The notes: generated from the letters alone by a model not told the origin. DNA of 57,198 bases from Lachnospiraceae bacterium UBA7205 (GCA_002490665.1 DKUL01000073.1:15360-72557), one strand, 5' to 3'; shown: positions 1 through 9,580, counted from the stretch's first letter. Program-made: numbers and translations.

Positions 1-198
1 ATAACGCCAAAACAGTGGAAAGCCAAAATACAGTCGTTGCAATCCGAGTGTAGCAGTATCGGCAACGAGCAGACCAAGACTGCAACAGAAATAGCATATG
101 CCGAGGTAATTAGCTATAACAGGAAAAATCTTGAGAGGGAGCTTCATAATGAGAGCAGGCAACAGAGCAGAACGAAGTGGAGGGAGGAAGAAATTTAA
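1..198 (+). CDS. C-terminal end of a truncated-by-window protein, possibly a mobilization relaxase
   Basis: Frame 1 is open from the first base to a TAA at 196-198, giving 65 residues that must be the end of a gene starting outside the window. The tail is polar and rich in Lys, Glu, Arg and Gln (for example SYNRKNLERELHNESRQ), the composition of the helical tails of MobA/MobL-type relaxases in Firmicutes. No catalytic motif lies in the visible part, so the family is inference only. The open frame runs through the first ATG-initiated frame of the following gene, which is why that gene is placed downstream at 302. An Rpn-type nuclease next door fits an accessory-element edge. Confidence 0.45.
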   Translation: MTPKQWKAKIQSLQSECSSIGNEQTKTATEIAYAEVISYNRKNLERELHNESRQQSRTKWREEEI

Positions 199-301
199 CG
201 TGAAATTTATTGTAAAGACAGATATTTTTTTGTATAATCGAAATATAACAGGAGTAAGTTGTATTGTATCTTCTGCTGAATTGCAATACCGAGGTGATAA
301 A

Positions 302-1141
302 ATGGCACAAAACACGCCAAAACGTAAAATAAAAGACAGCGTGTTCACAAATTTATTTCAAGACAAAAAGTATCTGCTCCGACTATATAAAGCACTTCAC
401 CCGGAGGACAGTAATGTAACGGAAGATGATATAAAAGATGTTACTATCAAGCACATACTGGTAGACGCAGACTATAACGACCTTGGATTTTCGGTTGGCG
501 GCAGACTCGTCATTTTGGTTGAAAGCCAGTCAACATGGACATTGAATATCATAATACGTGCGCTGATGTATCTTATACAGACATATCACGATTTTTTCAA
601 GCGTACCAAGCAAAATCTGTATGGTTCTAAAAAAGTAAATATGCCAAAACCTGAACTGTATGTGATATTTACGGGAGAAAAGCCGAAGAACCCACCCGAC
701 ACCATATCTCTTTCCAAAGATTTTTTTGACGGTGAAAAGATAATGGTAGACGCAGAGGTCAAAGTGCTTTATCAAGAAAACGAGGATAGCATAATCGGGC
801 AGTATATTATTTTCTGTAAGGTATATAATGAGCAGAGAAAGAAATATGGGCAAACAAAGAAAGCGGTAACAGAAACAATTCGTATTTGCAAAAACAGAAA
901 CGTGTTGAAGGAATATCTCGAAAATAAGGAACAGGAGGTTGTAGGCATTATGATGACATTGTTTGATGATGAGCAGATTTTAGAGGCATATGCGGAAGAT
1001 ATTAAAAATAGTGAGGCAAGGAAAACGGCGGAAAGAATGATGAAGGACGGAGAATCACTTGAGAAAATTGCACGTTATGTACCATCTTTATCAATGGACG
1101 AACTAAAAGAACTTGAAATGGAGGTTATGCAGTTAGCATAA
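302..1141 (+). CDS. Rpn-family recombination-promoting nuclease / putative PD-(D/E)XK transposase
   Basis: This 279-residue protein matches the Rpn/PDDEXK_2 family, predicted nucleases that promote RecA-independent recombination and are often annotated as putative transposases. The N-terminal half carries the family signature: LFQDKKYLLRLYKALHP, then NDLGFSV and LVILVESQST, which supply the D...ExQ nuclease core. The C-terminal part is helical and charged (residues about 190-279), as usual for the family. I start at ATG 302, preceded by GAGGTG at 291-296; an in-frame ATG at 131 lies inside the upstream reading frame and lacks support. A terminator follows at 1181. Rpn genes are typically multicopy and mobile. 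Identity is fairly secure; any role in transposition is inferred. Confidence 0.8.
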   Translation: MAQNTPKRKIKDSVFTNLFQDKKYLLRLYKALHPEDSNVTEDDIKDVTIKHILVDADYNDLGFSVGGRLVILVESQSTWTLNIIIRALMYLIQTYHDFFKRTKQNLYGSKKVNMPKPELYVIFTGEKPKNPPDTISLSKDFFDGEKIMVDAEVKVLYQENEDSIIGQYIIFCKVYNEQRKKYGQTKKAVTETIRICKNRNVLKEYLENKEQEVVGIMMTLFDDEQILEAYAEDIKNSEARKTAERMMKDGESLEKIARYVPSLSMDELKELEMEVMQLA

Positions 1142-1180
1142 TAAATTATATCAATCAAAATATAATACAGTAACAGCGTT

Positions 1181-1213
1181 AGGGCATATAGAAATCTATA
1201 TGCTCTATTTTTT
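1181..1213 (+). terminator. Intrinsic terminator after the Rpn gene
   Basis: An 11-bp stem (1181-1191 with 1196-1206, one G-U pair, four-base loop) is followed by a run of Ts at 1208-1213. It lies 40 bases after the Rpn stop codon and ends that transcript. Confidence 0.8.
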
Positions 1214-1389
1214 GCCATAAAGGAGGAACATGAGCGATAACATTCAGACTAACATCACAGGGCGATTAAAAATCAGCAGCATAGGTGTAAATTGTAACTT
1301 TTTAGTGCAAATGTGGAAAAGGACATTGGTAGTATTTTATCCGATGCCTGCTATAATGATATTATCAACTGCAAGGAGGATAAAAAATC

Positions 1390-1860
1390 ATGAAGTTAGG
1401 AAACCGGTTATTTCATGCAAGAAAAAAAAGCGGATTTTCGCAGGAGGCGGTTGCCGAAAAGCTTGGCGTGAGCAGACAGACAATTTCAAAATGGGAGACG
1501 GACGAAACAGTTCCCGACATCTACCAGTCGAAAAAAATGGCAAAGCTATACCGAATGACTTTAGATGAGCTCATTGAATTTGATGTGGAGCTGGACGAAA
1601 TCCAGGAGATTATCGACAGGACGGATGAAAAGGCTGCAGACTCCATAGACTGGACGTCCGCATGGGGCAAAAAATATCCCATTCTTGTCCAGTATCAAGC
1701 CGAAGTCAATGTTCCCAATTATGCCCGCCAGCTCAATCTGATGCTGGAAGATTTCAAACAGGAGTATCACTATAATGAGCAGGATGCCTTTTTGGTCCTA
1801 AAGGATATTCTGTATCAGGTCTGGAAAAACAGGAAGGGAAAAAATGGCAGCGGTTCCTGA
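1390..1860 (+). CDS. XRE-family HTH transcriptional regulator
   Basis: A 156-residue regulator. Residues 1-60 form a Cro/C1-type helix-turn-helix: LFHARKKSGFSQEAVAEKLG, then VSRQTISKWE, which is the classic XRE recognition helix, followed by a conserved P-D-I-Y. The remaining ~95 residues are acidic and helical and have no domain I can name; they probably dimerise or sense a signal. The start is set by AAGGAGG at about 1374-1380, about nine bases before ATG. It stands alone between the Rpn gene and IS-like debris, so its target is unknown. The stop codon is buried in a perfect 12-bp hairpin. XRE proteins of this shape are common next to accessory DNA in Clostridia. Confidence 0.85.
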   Translation: MKLGNRLFHARKKSGFSQEAVAEKLGVSRQTISKWETDETVPDIYQSKKMAKLYRMTLDELIEFDVELDEIQEIIDRTDEKAADSIDWTSAWGKKYPILVQYQAEVNVPNYARQLNLMLEDFKQEYHYNEQDAFLVLKDILYQVWKNRKGKNGSGS

Positions 1861-1874
1861 TTTCAGGAACCGCT
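1849..1874. other. Perfect hairpin spanning the XRE stop codon
   Basis: Twelve bases at 1849-1860, which end in the TGA stop, pair perfectly with 1863-1874 across a two-base loop. Three more pairs form below a one-base bulge (1846-1848 with 1876-1878). No T-tract follows on either strand, so it is a weak terminator candidate and may stabilise the mRNA 3' end. Confidence 0.6.
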
Positions 1875-2002
1875 TGCCAAGAGGACAGGATTGTTATCAA
1901 AGCAGCATATATGGCACCCGGAATCTAGGCAGGCGAGAATGAGGAGATTGCACCAGGAAATCCGGAAACCATGGAGAAAGGGTTATCAAGTAAAATTTCC
2001 AC

Positions 2003-2045
2003 ATCAAAACGACAAATAGTTCCCTCAAAACGACAATTTGTTCCC
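2003..2045. repeat. Tandem 21-bp repeats resembling the end of an IS21-type element
   Basis: Two adjacent copies of TCAAAACGACAA-N4-TTCCC differ only in the four-base centre (ATAG against TTTG). Tandem short terminal repeats that bind transposase are a feature of IS21-family ends, and the reverse complement (GGGAACAAATTGTCGTTTTG) resembles such ends as I remember them. No istA/istB gene is present, so this would be a remnant. The IS assignment is inference. Confidence 0.4.
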
Positions 2046-2067
2046 AAGCGGTGGGCAGCAGGTCTTT

Positions 2068-2095
2068 TTTACCTTATGATTTATCATAAGGTAAA
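2068..2095. repeat. Perfect 12-bp inverted repeat
   Basis: 2068-2079 (TTTACCTTATGA) pairs exactly with 2084-2095 across a four-base loop. There is no T-run after it on either strand, so it is more likely an operator or a mobile-element end than a terminator. Confidence 0.55.
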
Positions 2096-2313
2096 GTTAC
2101 ACGAATCACGACGTTACAAATTGAACAACAAACTGCCATAAAACGATTTTGACCAATTTTACACCAAACGCTGCCAATTTTGCGTTCCGTCATTTTACGC
2201 ATAAAAAGTCTGATAAAACAGGAAAAGCAAACAAGGTGTTGCTGTTTCGGGAACGGCGCGAACAGTAAGTACGGTAACAAATCGGTACAACGTCGCAAGG
2301 AGGTACAGGAAAA

Positions 2314-5300
2314 ATGAGGAATTATGAAGAAAGGAACCAATCAGGCAAAAAGAAATCGGGAAGAAAACAAAAAAGGCATTGTCGTATCATAGCATTGCTG
2401 CTCTGCATCTGCGTGACCGTTACGGCGTATCCCGAACTCCCGTCAGTGCTTGCCGTTTTTGCGGCGGAGAAAACCGATGAAGGTGGTCAGGAAACACAGC
2501 GGGAGCAGGAAACGGCACAGGACGGACAGGAGCCTGCGGAAACGACGCAGCATTCAGACGGCAAAACTGAGGATACGGCTGCCGATGAGAAAAAGGACGC
2601 TACAGAAGAAACTGCCGAAAACAGGTTGGAAACTGCGACGCAGGACGGCACACAGGAGGAGCATGTTTCGCAGGAAAGCACAACAGCACAAACCGTTTTG
2701 CAGGAGGACGTTTCGGCGGAACCGAATCTGGAACCAGCGTTTGAGGAACAGACCGAGACAAACGCAAGTACCGTTTTGGAGGAGTCTGCGAATACGCAGG
2801 AGAGCGCTTTGGCAGAAGAGAGCGTGTTTCCGGAAGAAAGCAGTCTTACAGAAGAAAGCACAGTGATACAGGAAAGTACGTCTGTGGACGAAAGCGCGGT
2901 TTCTGAGGAAGAGACGATTGCCGCAAGACCGCGGCGGGCGGCGGCACGTGCTGCCATTGTGGAATCGGGCACTGACTGGACATTAGATGCGGACGGACTG
3001 CTTACGATTACCTCGGATAAGGGATTTGAAAGTTTGAAGTCAGAACACCCATATGGATGGTATGGTAATACCTCTGCCGTGACAAGTATATTCATTGCCG
3101 AGACAGTTACGACAATCCCAAGCGTGGCATTTAGCACCTTTTACCCGGATGTAACGTCCGTTACAATATCAGAAGGGGTTCAGCGGATTGAAAATATGGT
3201 ATTTTATAAGACTGCATTGGAAAGCGTTACAATCCCCCAAAGTGTTACAGAAATGCAGACAACGGTATTCGGAGAGTGTGCCAACCTAAAATCCGTTGAT
3301 ATTCAGGCGCCGCTTACTGAGATCCGCAATGAATTATTTCAAAACTGCACCAGTTTAACATCTGTTACATTTCCGGATAGTGTTACAAGAATTCAAGATC
3401 GCGCATTTGAGGGCTGCACCAGCCTGCAGGCGATTTCATTACCGCCAAACCTTGAATGGATTGGCTGGTACGCCTTTAAAGGTACCGCACTGGAACGCAT
3501 TACGATACCCGAAGGAGTAACGACACTTTTAGCACGTGCATTTGAAGATACCGCCAGTTTGGAAGAGGTACATTTTCTAGGACGGATACCGCCGGAAAAC
3601 AATAATAATTCTGACATGTTTACGAATTGTAAATTTGTAAATGAGGGCAAAAAGGGAATTATTATTCCATGCGGAAGCCGTAGAGATTATCAAAGTTCAT
3701 TTATCAACAGGGATTGGGGCGCATATGTGCAGGAGGAGCCTCACAATATGCCGCTTGACCACACCGCCGCAAAAAGCGCAACCTGCACGGAAGACGGAAA
3801 CATCGAATACTGGACGTGCAATGCATGTGAGAACGTGTATTCGGATGCGGACGCTACATCATATGCATATTCCATTAAAGTGAATGCGCTCGGTCACAAC
3901 TATGCCTACACCGCCGCAGGTGCGCAGATTACGGAAACCTGCCAAAACAACTGCGGTCATTCCGAAACCGCCACACTTTCCATAAAAAGCGGCGCGGACC
4001 TGACCTACACAGGAACCCCGCTGACACCGCTGACAGCCACCTACAGCGATGGCTGGGCGGGGAGCGGTGATACAAAGCCTGCAGAATCGGCGATTGTCTA
4101 TACGAACAACACAAATGTCGGAACCGCCGCCGCAAGCCTCACAATTTCAGATGCCATAGCAGAACTCACGTTTGAAATAAAGCCTGCGAAAATGATGGGC
4201 ATTACTGCTAAGGGCTACACAGGTACTTATGACGCGGCAGCACACGGTATCACGGTCAGCGGCGTACCGCAGGGCGCAGCCATAAAGTATGGGACGGTAA
4301 ATGGCAGCTATACAAAAAATACCAGTCCGACCTATACCAATGTGGGTACCTATACCGTGTACTGGCAGGTAACAAAAGCCAATTACGAAACCGTGACGGG
4401 CTCGCAAAAGATTGTTATCAGTGCGCGCACCCTCACCGACACTGATGTCACGACAGGAGCGGCGCTTACGTACAACGGCGCACAGCAGACGCAGACCATA
4501 AGCGTTACGGCAGGCGGCAGAACGCTTGCGCAAGGCACGGATTACACCGTAAGCGGCAATACAGGAACCGCCGCGCAGACATACACCCTGACCGTTATGG
4601 GAAAAGGCAATTACGCGGGAACGGTGAAAAAGCAGTTTACGATTGCGCAAAAAGTACTGACGGCGGGCATGGTGAGCGGCGTTTCGGCATCCTATATCTA
4701 TATGGGAAGTGCAATCGAGCCCGCCGTAACCGTAAAGGACGGCAATAAAACGCTTGCAGTGGGAACAGATTACACAATTGCGTATCAGAATAACACATCG
4801 GCGGGAACCGCAAGCGTGACCGTTACGGGAAAAGGCAATTATAAGGGAACGGTGACAAAGACGTTTCAAATTACGCCAAAGACGCTGACGGCAGACATGG
4901 TCAGCGGCGTTTCGGAATCCTATATTTATACGGGAAGTGCAATCGAGCCCGCCATATCCGTAAAGGATGGCATCAAAATACTTGTATCGGGAACGGATTA
5001 CACCGTTACATATAAGGACAACACGTCGGCAGGAACCGCAAGCGTGACTGTTGCCGGAACAGGCAATTACGGCGGCACGGTGGTAAAAAACTTTACAATC
5101 CGCTATAACCCGCTGCCCGATGGCAAAACGCTTGAGGACTATGTTACCGTAAGCCCCGAACCAAAGAACGGGTGGTATGGTGCGGACATCATACTGGACG
5201 CAGTTATGGGGATTACCATTGGGGAAACGCCTGCGGCGGCAGGAGGGCAGATTGCGTTTACGCAGGAAACGGGAACGCAGAATGTCACCAAGACAATTTA

Positions 5301-8300
5301 TATTAAAGACAAAGACGGCAGCATTTATGAGACGCAGTTTTCCTATAAACTGGACAAAACACCGCCTGTGATAGACCTTTCCAATAAAATCGTGACAAAC
5401 GGCAAGGGTGTGTGGAATTGGATTGTCGGCAAAACAGGCATGACCATTGAGATACCGAAGGCAGACATCACGGACGATTTGTCGGGTGTTGCGCAGGTAG
5501 GATATGCCGCGGCGGACGACAGCGGCGTGCAGCAGACGAGAACGGTGGCGGTAAAAGGCGAACGCTACGTCATCACGCTTGCGCAGGAATTTTCGGGAAC
5601 AATTAAGATAACGGCGACGGACTACGCGGGAAACACCAGCGAGATCAGTCTTGTTGCGGACGGCGGAAAGGTGGTTGCAGAGGATACCGCGCCGACGATT
5701 ACAACAGATGTGTCAGAAGGGTATTATGAGGCGCCGACGGAGTTGACCGTAACAGTCAGTGATGATACGGAAAACGTCATCACGGCAGGCATTGCGTCCG
5801 TGACCTATCAGGTGGATAATGGGGCGGAGCAAAGTGTGGCGGTTGATGGTACCGCGCTACAGGAGAATGTTACGTTCAAAATCCCTGCGTCCGAAATCCC
5901 GACAGGTGTTTCGAAGATAACGGTTTGCGCGACGGACAATGCGGGCAACACCGCTTCAAAGGAGATTACCGTAAAGGTGAAAGGTCCTGAACATACACCT
6001 GATGCCGGAATTGATTACCAAAACGAGCTGCTGACAGGACTTGTGGCAGGAGCGGATTATGTGATAAATGGAACGCAGAACATGATGGCGGATGAAAACG
6101 GCAGTATTTCCATTCAGGAGGAGTGGCTTGGCACGACGCTCCGCATTGTGAAGAAGGGCAACAACGTTGAAACTTTGGACAGCGCTGCGCAGAGCCTTCC
6201 AATCCCATCAAGACCGACCGCACCCGACGCGCCTGAGAAGAGCTGCTGCACGGAAAGCGCCATTACCGTGAAAGAAAATGCAGGCGCAGAGTATCGCGCA
6301 GACGGCGGCGCATGGCAGGTACAGACGCAGTTTGCGGGACTGACCGAGAAAACAGTCTATACATTTACGGCGCGCTATGCGGCTACGGATACGTCGTTTG
6401 TTTCTTTGGAAAGCGTCGGTACGCAGATTGCAACCATGCCTGAACCGCCGGCAGCGGATAAATTTGCAATTGATTATGTTGCGGAAACCTTCCTATTAAA
6501 AGATGGCGTGGAGGCGTTCGCGGACGCAGAATGTACCGTTTCCGCTGTGGAAGGCAGCGTGAATGCGTATATGGGAACAACAGTGTATATCCGTTATCCC
6601 GAAAACGGTATTATCCCACGCAGCAATACGACAGCGATGGAAATTTCGCAAAGACCCGATGCCCCCACACTTGGCACGACAAACGCAAGCTACCCAACCG
6701 CGCAGGATGGCGCACTGACAGGGCTGGACGCGTCTTATGCCTATGAAATCCGAAAAGAAGGCGGCGCGTGGAAAGACGCGGTTCTGACAGAAACACAAAT
6801 CCGCGGGCTGGACGCAGGAACATATGAAGTGCGTGTAAAGGCGACACAAGATAGTTGCTTTTATGGTGAAACAGCCCGCGCCGATATCAGGGAAGAGCCT
6901 GCAAAGCCTGAGAAAGAGCCGCAGGCAGTGATTGATTATAGAAAAGAAATCCTGACAGGACTTATACCCGATGGGAAATATACCATAAACGGCGAACCTG
7001 TCAAGGCGGACGAAAACGGCGAAATTGCGATAAAAGAAAAATGGCTCGGAAAAACACATGAAATCGTGAAAAAAAGTGAAGGTGCGGCAACAACAGACAG
7101 CAGTGCGCAGAGTCTGTCCATTCCGTTAAGACCAGGCGCGCCCGACGCACCCGAGAAGAGCAGCTGCACGGAAAGCACTATTACCGTGAAGCCAAATGCA
7201 GGCATGGAATACCGCGCGGACGGCGGCGGATGGCAGTCACAAACGCAGTTTGCAGGACTGACCGAGAAAACAGTTTATACATTTACGGCGCGCCATGCGG
7301 CTACGGACACGTCATTTGTGTCTTTGGAAAGCGCCAGTACGCAGATTGCAACCATGCCCGAGCCGCCGACAGCGGACAAGCTTGTGATTGATTACGTGGC
7401 GGAAACCTTCCTGTTAAAGGACGGCGCGGAGGCGTTTGCGGACGCGGGATGTGCTGCGTCCGTAGCGGAAGGCAGTGTGAATGCGTATATGGGTGCGACG
7501 GTGTATCTCCGTTATCCCGAAAAAGGCATTGTACCGCACAGCCGCACGACGGCAGTGGAAATCCCGCAAAGACCTCAAGCACCCACGCTTGGCGTGACAA
7601 ACGCAAGCTACCCGGGTGCGCAGGACGGTACACTGACAGGGCTGGATGCAACATTTGCTTATGAAATCCGAAAAGAAAGCGGCAAGTGGGAAAGCGCAAT
7701 ATTGACAGGAACGCAAATCCGGGGGCTTGGCGCGGGAACATACGAAGTGCGTGTAAAGGCGACGCAGGATGTATGCTTTTACGGCGAAACAGCCCGCGCC
7801 GATATCGGGGAAGAGCCTACAATGCCCGAAAAACAGCCACAGGCAGTGATTGATTATGAGAAGGGAGTATTAACAGGGCTGGAACCCGGAGGGGAATACG
7901 TCATAAACGGTGAGCTTGTCAAAGCAAATGAAAAAGGCGAAATCCCGATAAAGGATGACTGGTATGACAAGACGATGACCATTGTAAAGAAAGGCAACGG
8001 CGCGGACAAAAGCGACAGCGAGCCGCAGAGTGTTGTTGTTCCACCAAAGAAAGTCAACACTTACACGGTCACACTGTCAGGCGGCAAAGGATATACGCTG
8101 ACGGCGCTTGAGGGAAGCACAAGCCCCGTAGATGAGGGAAAAAGCTATGCATTTCAGTTTGCACTGGCAAAGGGCTATCAAAAAACGAAAAGCTTTGCGG
8201 TCAAGGTAAATGGGGTGAAAGTTTCATTGACGGCGCAAAATACATATACCATTCAGGATATCAGGGAAAACAAGATGGTAACCGTTGAGGGCGTAAAGAA

Positions 8301-9408
8301 GAAATCGTCAGGCGGCAGTTCGGGCGATTCATCAGGTGGTTCGTCGGGCGGCAGTTCAGGCGGTAATTCAGGCAGCGGTTCAGGCAGTTCCGGCAGCACG
8401 CCGAAACCGCCGTCAAAAACCCCCGGAACACCACCCACGCAAGGCACACCGCAGGAAACAGAAACACCAGGCGCGGACAGCACAAATCCCGAAGCGGACA
8501 ATGAACAGACAACCGCCCCAGGGAAAGACGCGTCGGAAACCAAAACGGATAAACCAGAACAGGACAGTCAGTCAGAATTAAATAAGGGACAAGCAGATGT
8601 TCAGAACAATTTAGATGAAAATATTGACACAGACGACGACACAGATCCGCAAACGCAGCCCACAGACCAAAACACACAGACATCCCCCGAAGCTGCCGCC
8701 ATTGCGGAAGGCGCAGTCACCGTTACCGTAAACAACGTGGACGAAACCGCCTGTACTGCAAAAGTGGCAGATGCCGCCGCCATAGCGGGCGCAGTCCTGA
8801 CACAGGAGGAGCTAGCCACCACAGTAGCAGGCGAAGGCATTGAAATCCGTATCGACGTGGCACGCATGGAAGACGTGCCGCCCGCGGACGCACAGGTCAT
8901 CGAACAGGGCGTGGCAGCGTATCAGGACATCTTCCCTGACATGAACATGGGCATGTACATTGACATCTCCATGTTTATGCGAAAAGGCAGCGGCGACTGG
9001 AACGCAGTCCACACCACAAATGAACCCGTGGAAATCGTCATGGACATCCCGCAGGAGCTCGCATCCCTGTCCGCAGACTTTTACATCCTGCGTGCACACG
9101 AAGGTGCCTATCTGCTCCTGGAGGACTTGGACGACAACCCTGCAACCATTACAATCAAAACGGAGGCATTCTCAACCTATGCCATTACCTACCAACGCAA
9201 AGACGGCGCAGGCAAACAGCCGCAAGGCATGGAGATAGCAGATGAAGAGGCACAAAGCTTCCCCAGAACCACAGCATGCAGCCTGTGCCACATCTGCCCG
9301 ACAATCCTTGGGATATGCTGTTTCATATGGCTTGCAGTCCTTGTGATAATCGTCGCTTTAGCTGCCGTATTCGTATCAAAAAAGAAACACGGACAGAAAA
9401 AGAATTAG
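2314..9408 (+). CDS. Very large repetitive cell-surface protein (BspA-like LRR, MBG-like, Ig-like repeats, C-terminal membrane anchor)
   Basis: A 2364-residue modular surface protein, probably an adhesin or matrix-binding protein. In order: basic N-terminus and signal segment (about 15-50); Glu/Thr/Gln-rich stalk (51-205); BspA-type leucine-rich repeats (about 222-445, with FQNCTSLTSVTFPDSVTRI-like units); a Cys-containing module (478-516); MBG-like beta repeats (552-930, 'GTDYTV.Y.NNTSAGTASVTVTGKGNY'); Ig/fibronectin-like domains (1010-1226); a 306-residue unit present twice plus a partial third copy (from about 1233 to 1910); a Ser/Gly linker (about 1999-2030); a Pro/Thr-rich stretch; a folded domain (2129-2296); and a Cys-rich membrane anchor (2316-2364) ending in a Lys-rich tail. 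There is no LPXTG motif. AAGGAGG at 2297-2303 fixes the start and a terminator follows. No enzymatic domain was recognised. Confidence 0.85.
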   Translation: MRNYEERNQSGKKKSGRKQKRHCRIIALLLCICVTVTAYPELPSVLAVFAAEKTDEGGQETQREQETAQDGQEPAETTQHSDGKTEDTAADEKKDATEETAENRLETATQDGTQEEHVSQESTTAQTVLQEDVSAEPNLEPAFEEQTETNASTVLEESANTQESALAEESVFPEESSLTEESTVIQESTSVDESAVSEEETIAARPRRAAARAAIVESGTDWTLDADGLLTITSDKGFESLKSEHPYGWYGNTSAVTSIFIAETVTTIPSVAFSTFYPDVTSVTISEGVQRIENMVFYKTALESVTIPQSVTEMQTTVFGECANLKSVDIQAPLTEIRNELFQNCTSLTSVTFPDSVTRIQDRAFEGCTSLQAISLPPNLEWIGWYAFKGTALERITIPEGVTTLLARAFEDTASLEEVHFLGRIPPENNNNSDMFTNCKFVNEGKKGIIIPCGSRRDYQSSFINRDWGAYVQEEPHNMPLDHTAAKSATCTEDGNIEYWTCNACENVYSDADATSYAYSIKVNALGHNYAYTAAGAQITETCQNNCGHSETATLSIKSGADLTYTGTPLTPLTATYSDGWAGSGDTKPAESAIVYTNNTNVGTAAASLTISDAIAELTFEIKPAKMMGITAKGYTGTYDAAAHGITVSGVPQGAAIKYGTVNGSYTKNTSPTYTNVGTYTVYWQVTKANYETVTGSQKIVISARTLTDTDVTTGAALTYNGAQQTQTISVTAGGRTLAQGTDYTVSGNTGTAAQTYTLTVMGKGNYAGTVKKQFTIAQKVLTAGMVSGVSASYIYMGSAIEPAVTVKDGNKTLAVGTDYTIAYQNNTSAGTASVTVTGKGNYKGTVTKTFQITPKTLTADMVSGVSESYIYTGSAIEPAISVKDGIKILVSGTDYTVTYKDNTSAGTASVTVAGTGNYGGTVVKNFTIRYNPLPDGKTLEDYVTVSPEPKNGWYGADIILDAVMGITIGETPAAAGGQIAFTQETGTQNVTKTIYIKDKDGSIYETQFSYKLDKTPPVIDLSNKIVTNGKGVWNWIVGKTGMTIEIPKADITDDLSGVAQVGYAAADDSGVQQTRTVAVKGERYVITLAQEFSGTIKITATDYAGNTSEISLVADGGKVVAEDTAPTITTDVSEGYYEAPTELTVTVSDDTENVITAGIASVTYQVDNGAEQSVAVDGTALQENVTFKIPASEIPTGVSKITVCATDNAGNTASKEITVKVKGPEHTPDAGIDYQNELLTGLVAGADYVINGTQNMMADENGSISIQEEWLGTTLRIVKKGNNVETLDSAAQSLPIPSRPTAPDAPEKSCCTESAITVKENAGAEYRADGGAWQVQTQFAGLTEKTVYTFTARYAATDTSFVSLESVGTQIATMPEPPAADKFAIDYVAETFLLKDGVEAFADAECTVSAVEGSVNAYMGTTVYIRYPENGIIPRSNTTAMEISQRPDAPTLGTTNASYPTAQDGALTGLDASYAYEIRKEGGAWKDAVLTETQIRGLDAGTYEVRVKATQDSCFYGETARADIREEPAKPEKEPQAVIDYRKEILTGLIPDGKYTINGEPVKADENGEIAIKEKWLGKTHEIVKKSEGAATTDSSAQSLSIPLRPGAPDAPEKSSCTESTITVKPNAGMEYRADGGGWQSQTQFAGLTEKTVYTFTARHAATDTSFVSLESASTQIATMPEPPTADKLVIDYVAETFLLKDGAEAFADAGCAASVAEGSVNAYMGATVYLRYPEKGIVPHSRTTAVEIPQRPQAPTLGVTNASYPGAQDGTLTGLDATFAYEIRKESGKWESAILTGTQIRGLGAGTYEVRVKATQDVCFYGETARADIGEEPTMPEKQPQAVIDYEKGVLTGLEPGGEYVINGELVKANEKGEIPIKDDWYDKTMTIVKKGNGADKSDSEPQSVVVPPKKVNTYTVTLSGGKGYTLTALEGSTSPVDEGKSYAFQFALAKGYQKTKSFAVKVNGVKVSLTAQNTYTIQDIRENKMVTVEGVKKKSSGGSSGDSSGGSSGGSSGGNSGSGSGSSGSTPKPPSKTPGTPPTQGTPQETETPGADSTNPEADNEQTTAPGKDASETKTDKPEQDSQSELNKGQADVQNNLDENIDTDDDTDPQTQPTDQNTQTSPEAAAIAEGAVTVTVNNVDETACTAKVADAAAIAGAVLTQEELATTVAGEGIEIRIDVARMEDVPPADAQVIEQGVAAYQDIFPDMNMGMYIDISMFMRKGSGDWNAVHTTNEPVEIVMDIPQELASLSADFYILRAHEGAYLLLEDLDDNPATITIKTEAFSTYAITYQRKDGAGKQPQGMEIADEEAQSFPRTTACSLCHICPTILGICCFIWLAVLVIIVALAAVFVSKKKHGQKKN
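6010..8043 (+). repeat. In-gene tandem repeat with a ~920-bp period
   Basis: The motif coding for IDY..E.LTGL begins at 6010, 6931 and 7849, giving periods of 921 and 918 bases. The first two units (about 307 and 306 residues) are nearly identical at protein level over most of their length; the third is cut off after about 65 residues. Such direct repeats allow in-frame expansion or loss by recombination. Confidence 0.85.
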
Positions 9409-9412
9409 AAAG

Positions 9413-9450
9413 AACGGTGCAGTCATCCATAAATGGGCTGCGCCGTTTTG
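9413..9450 (+). terminator. Intrinsic terminator after the large surface protein
   Basis: AACGGTGCAG (9413-9422) pairs with CTGCGCCGTT (9438-9447) with one G-U pair, followed by TTTT. It begins five bases after the stop codon. Confidence 0.75.
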
Positions 9451-9580
9451 AACTTTTCAATCATTTGTCCTCCACGACAACCGAGTACGGAAAATTCGTT
9501 TGCCCTGCTTATTCACAGTGTATAAACAGCTTTAGCGGCACATTTCCTTCAGTATGATTGATAAATGTAAAAAAGACTTG

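Larger units (their letters stand above)
1861..2313. other. Gene-free region with IS-like repeats and a palindrome
   Basis: This 453-base gap has no convincing gene. It contains the 3' hairpin of the XRE gene, two tandem 21-base repeats (2003-2045), a perfect AT-rich palindrome (2068-2095) and the ribosome binding site of the large surface protein (AAGGAGG, 2297-2303). I see no strong sigma-A promoter, although one must exist for the surface protein. Confidence 0.6.

Noticed and set aside
131..301. N-terminal extension of the Rpn gene to ATG 131
   Set aside because: It overlaps the open frame ending at 198, has no good ribosome binding site, and the family protein starts at MAQNTPKRK (302).
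1230..1568. 112-residue frame as a gene
   Set aside because: Its second half is the XRE gene read in another frame; only the first ~40 codons with the good ribosome binding site could be real.
2487..3137. Long antisense frame in the surface protein gene (and others at 4147-4869, 6496-7059)
   Set aside because: These mirror biased GC3 codon use in the real repetitive gene and have no ribosome binding site or family likeness.
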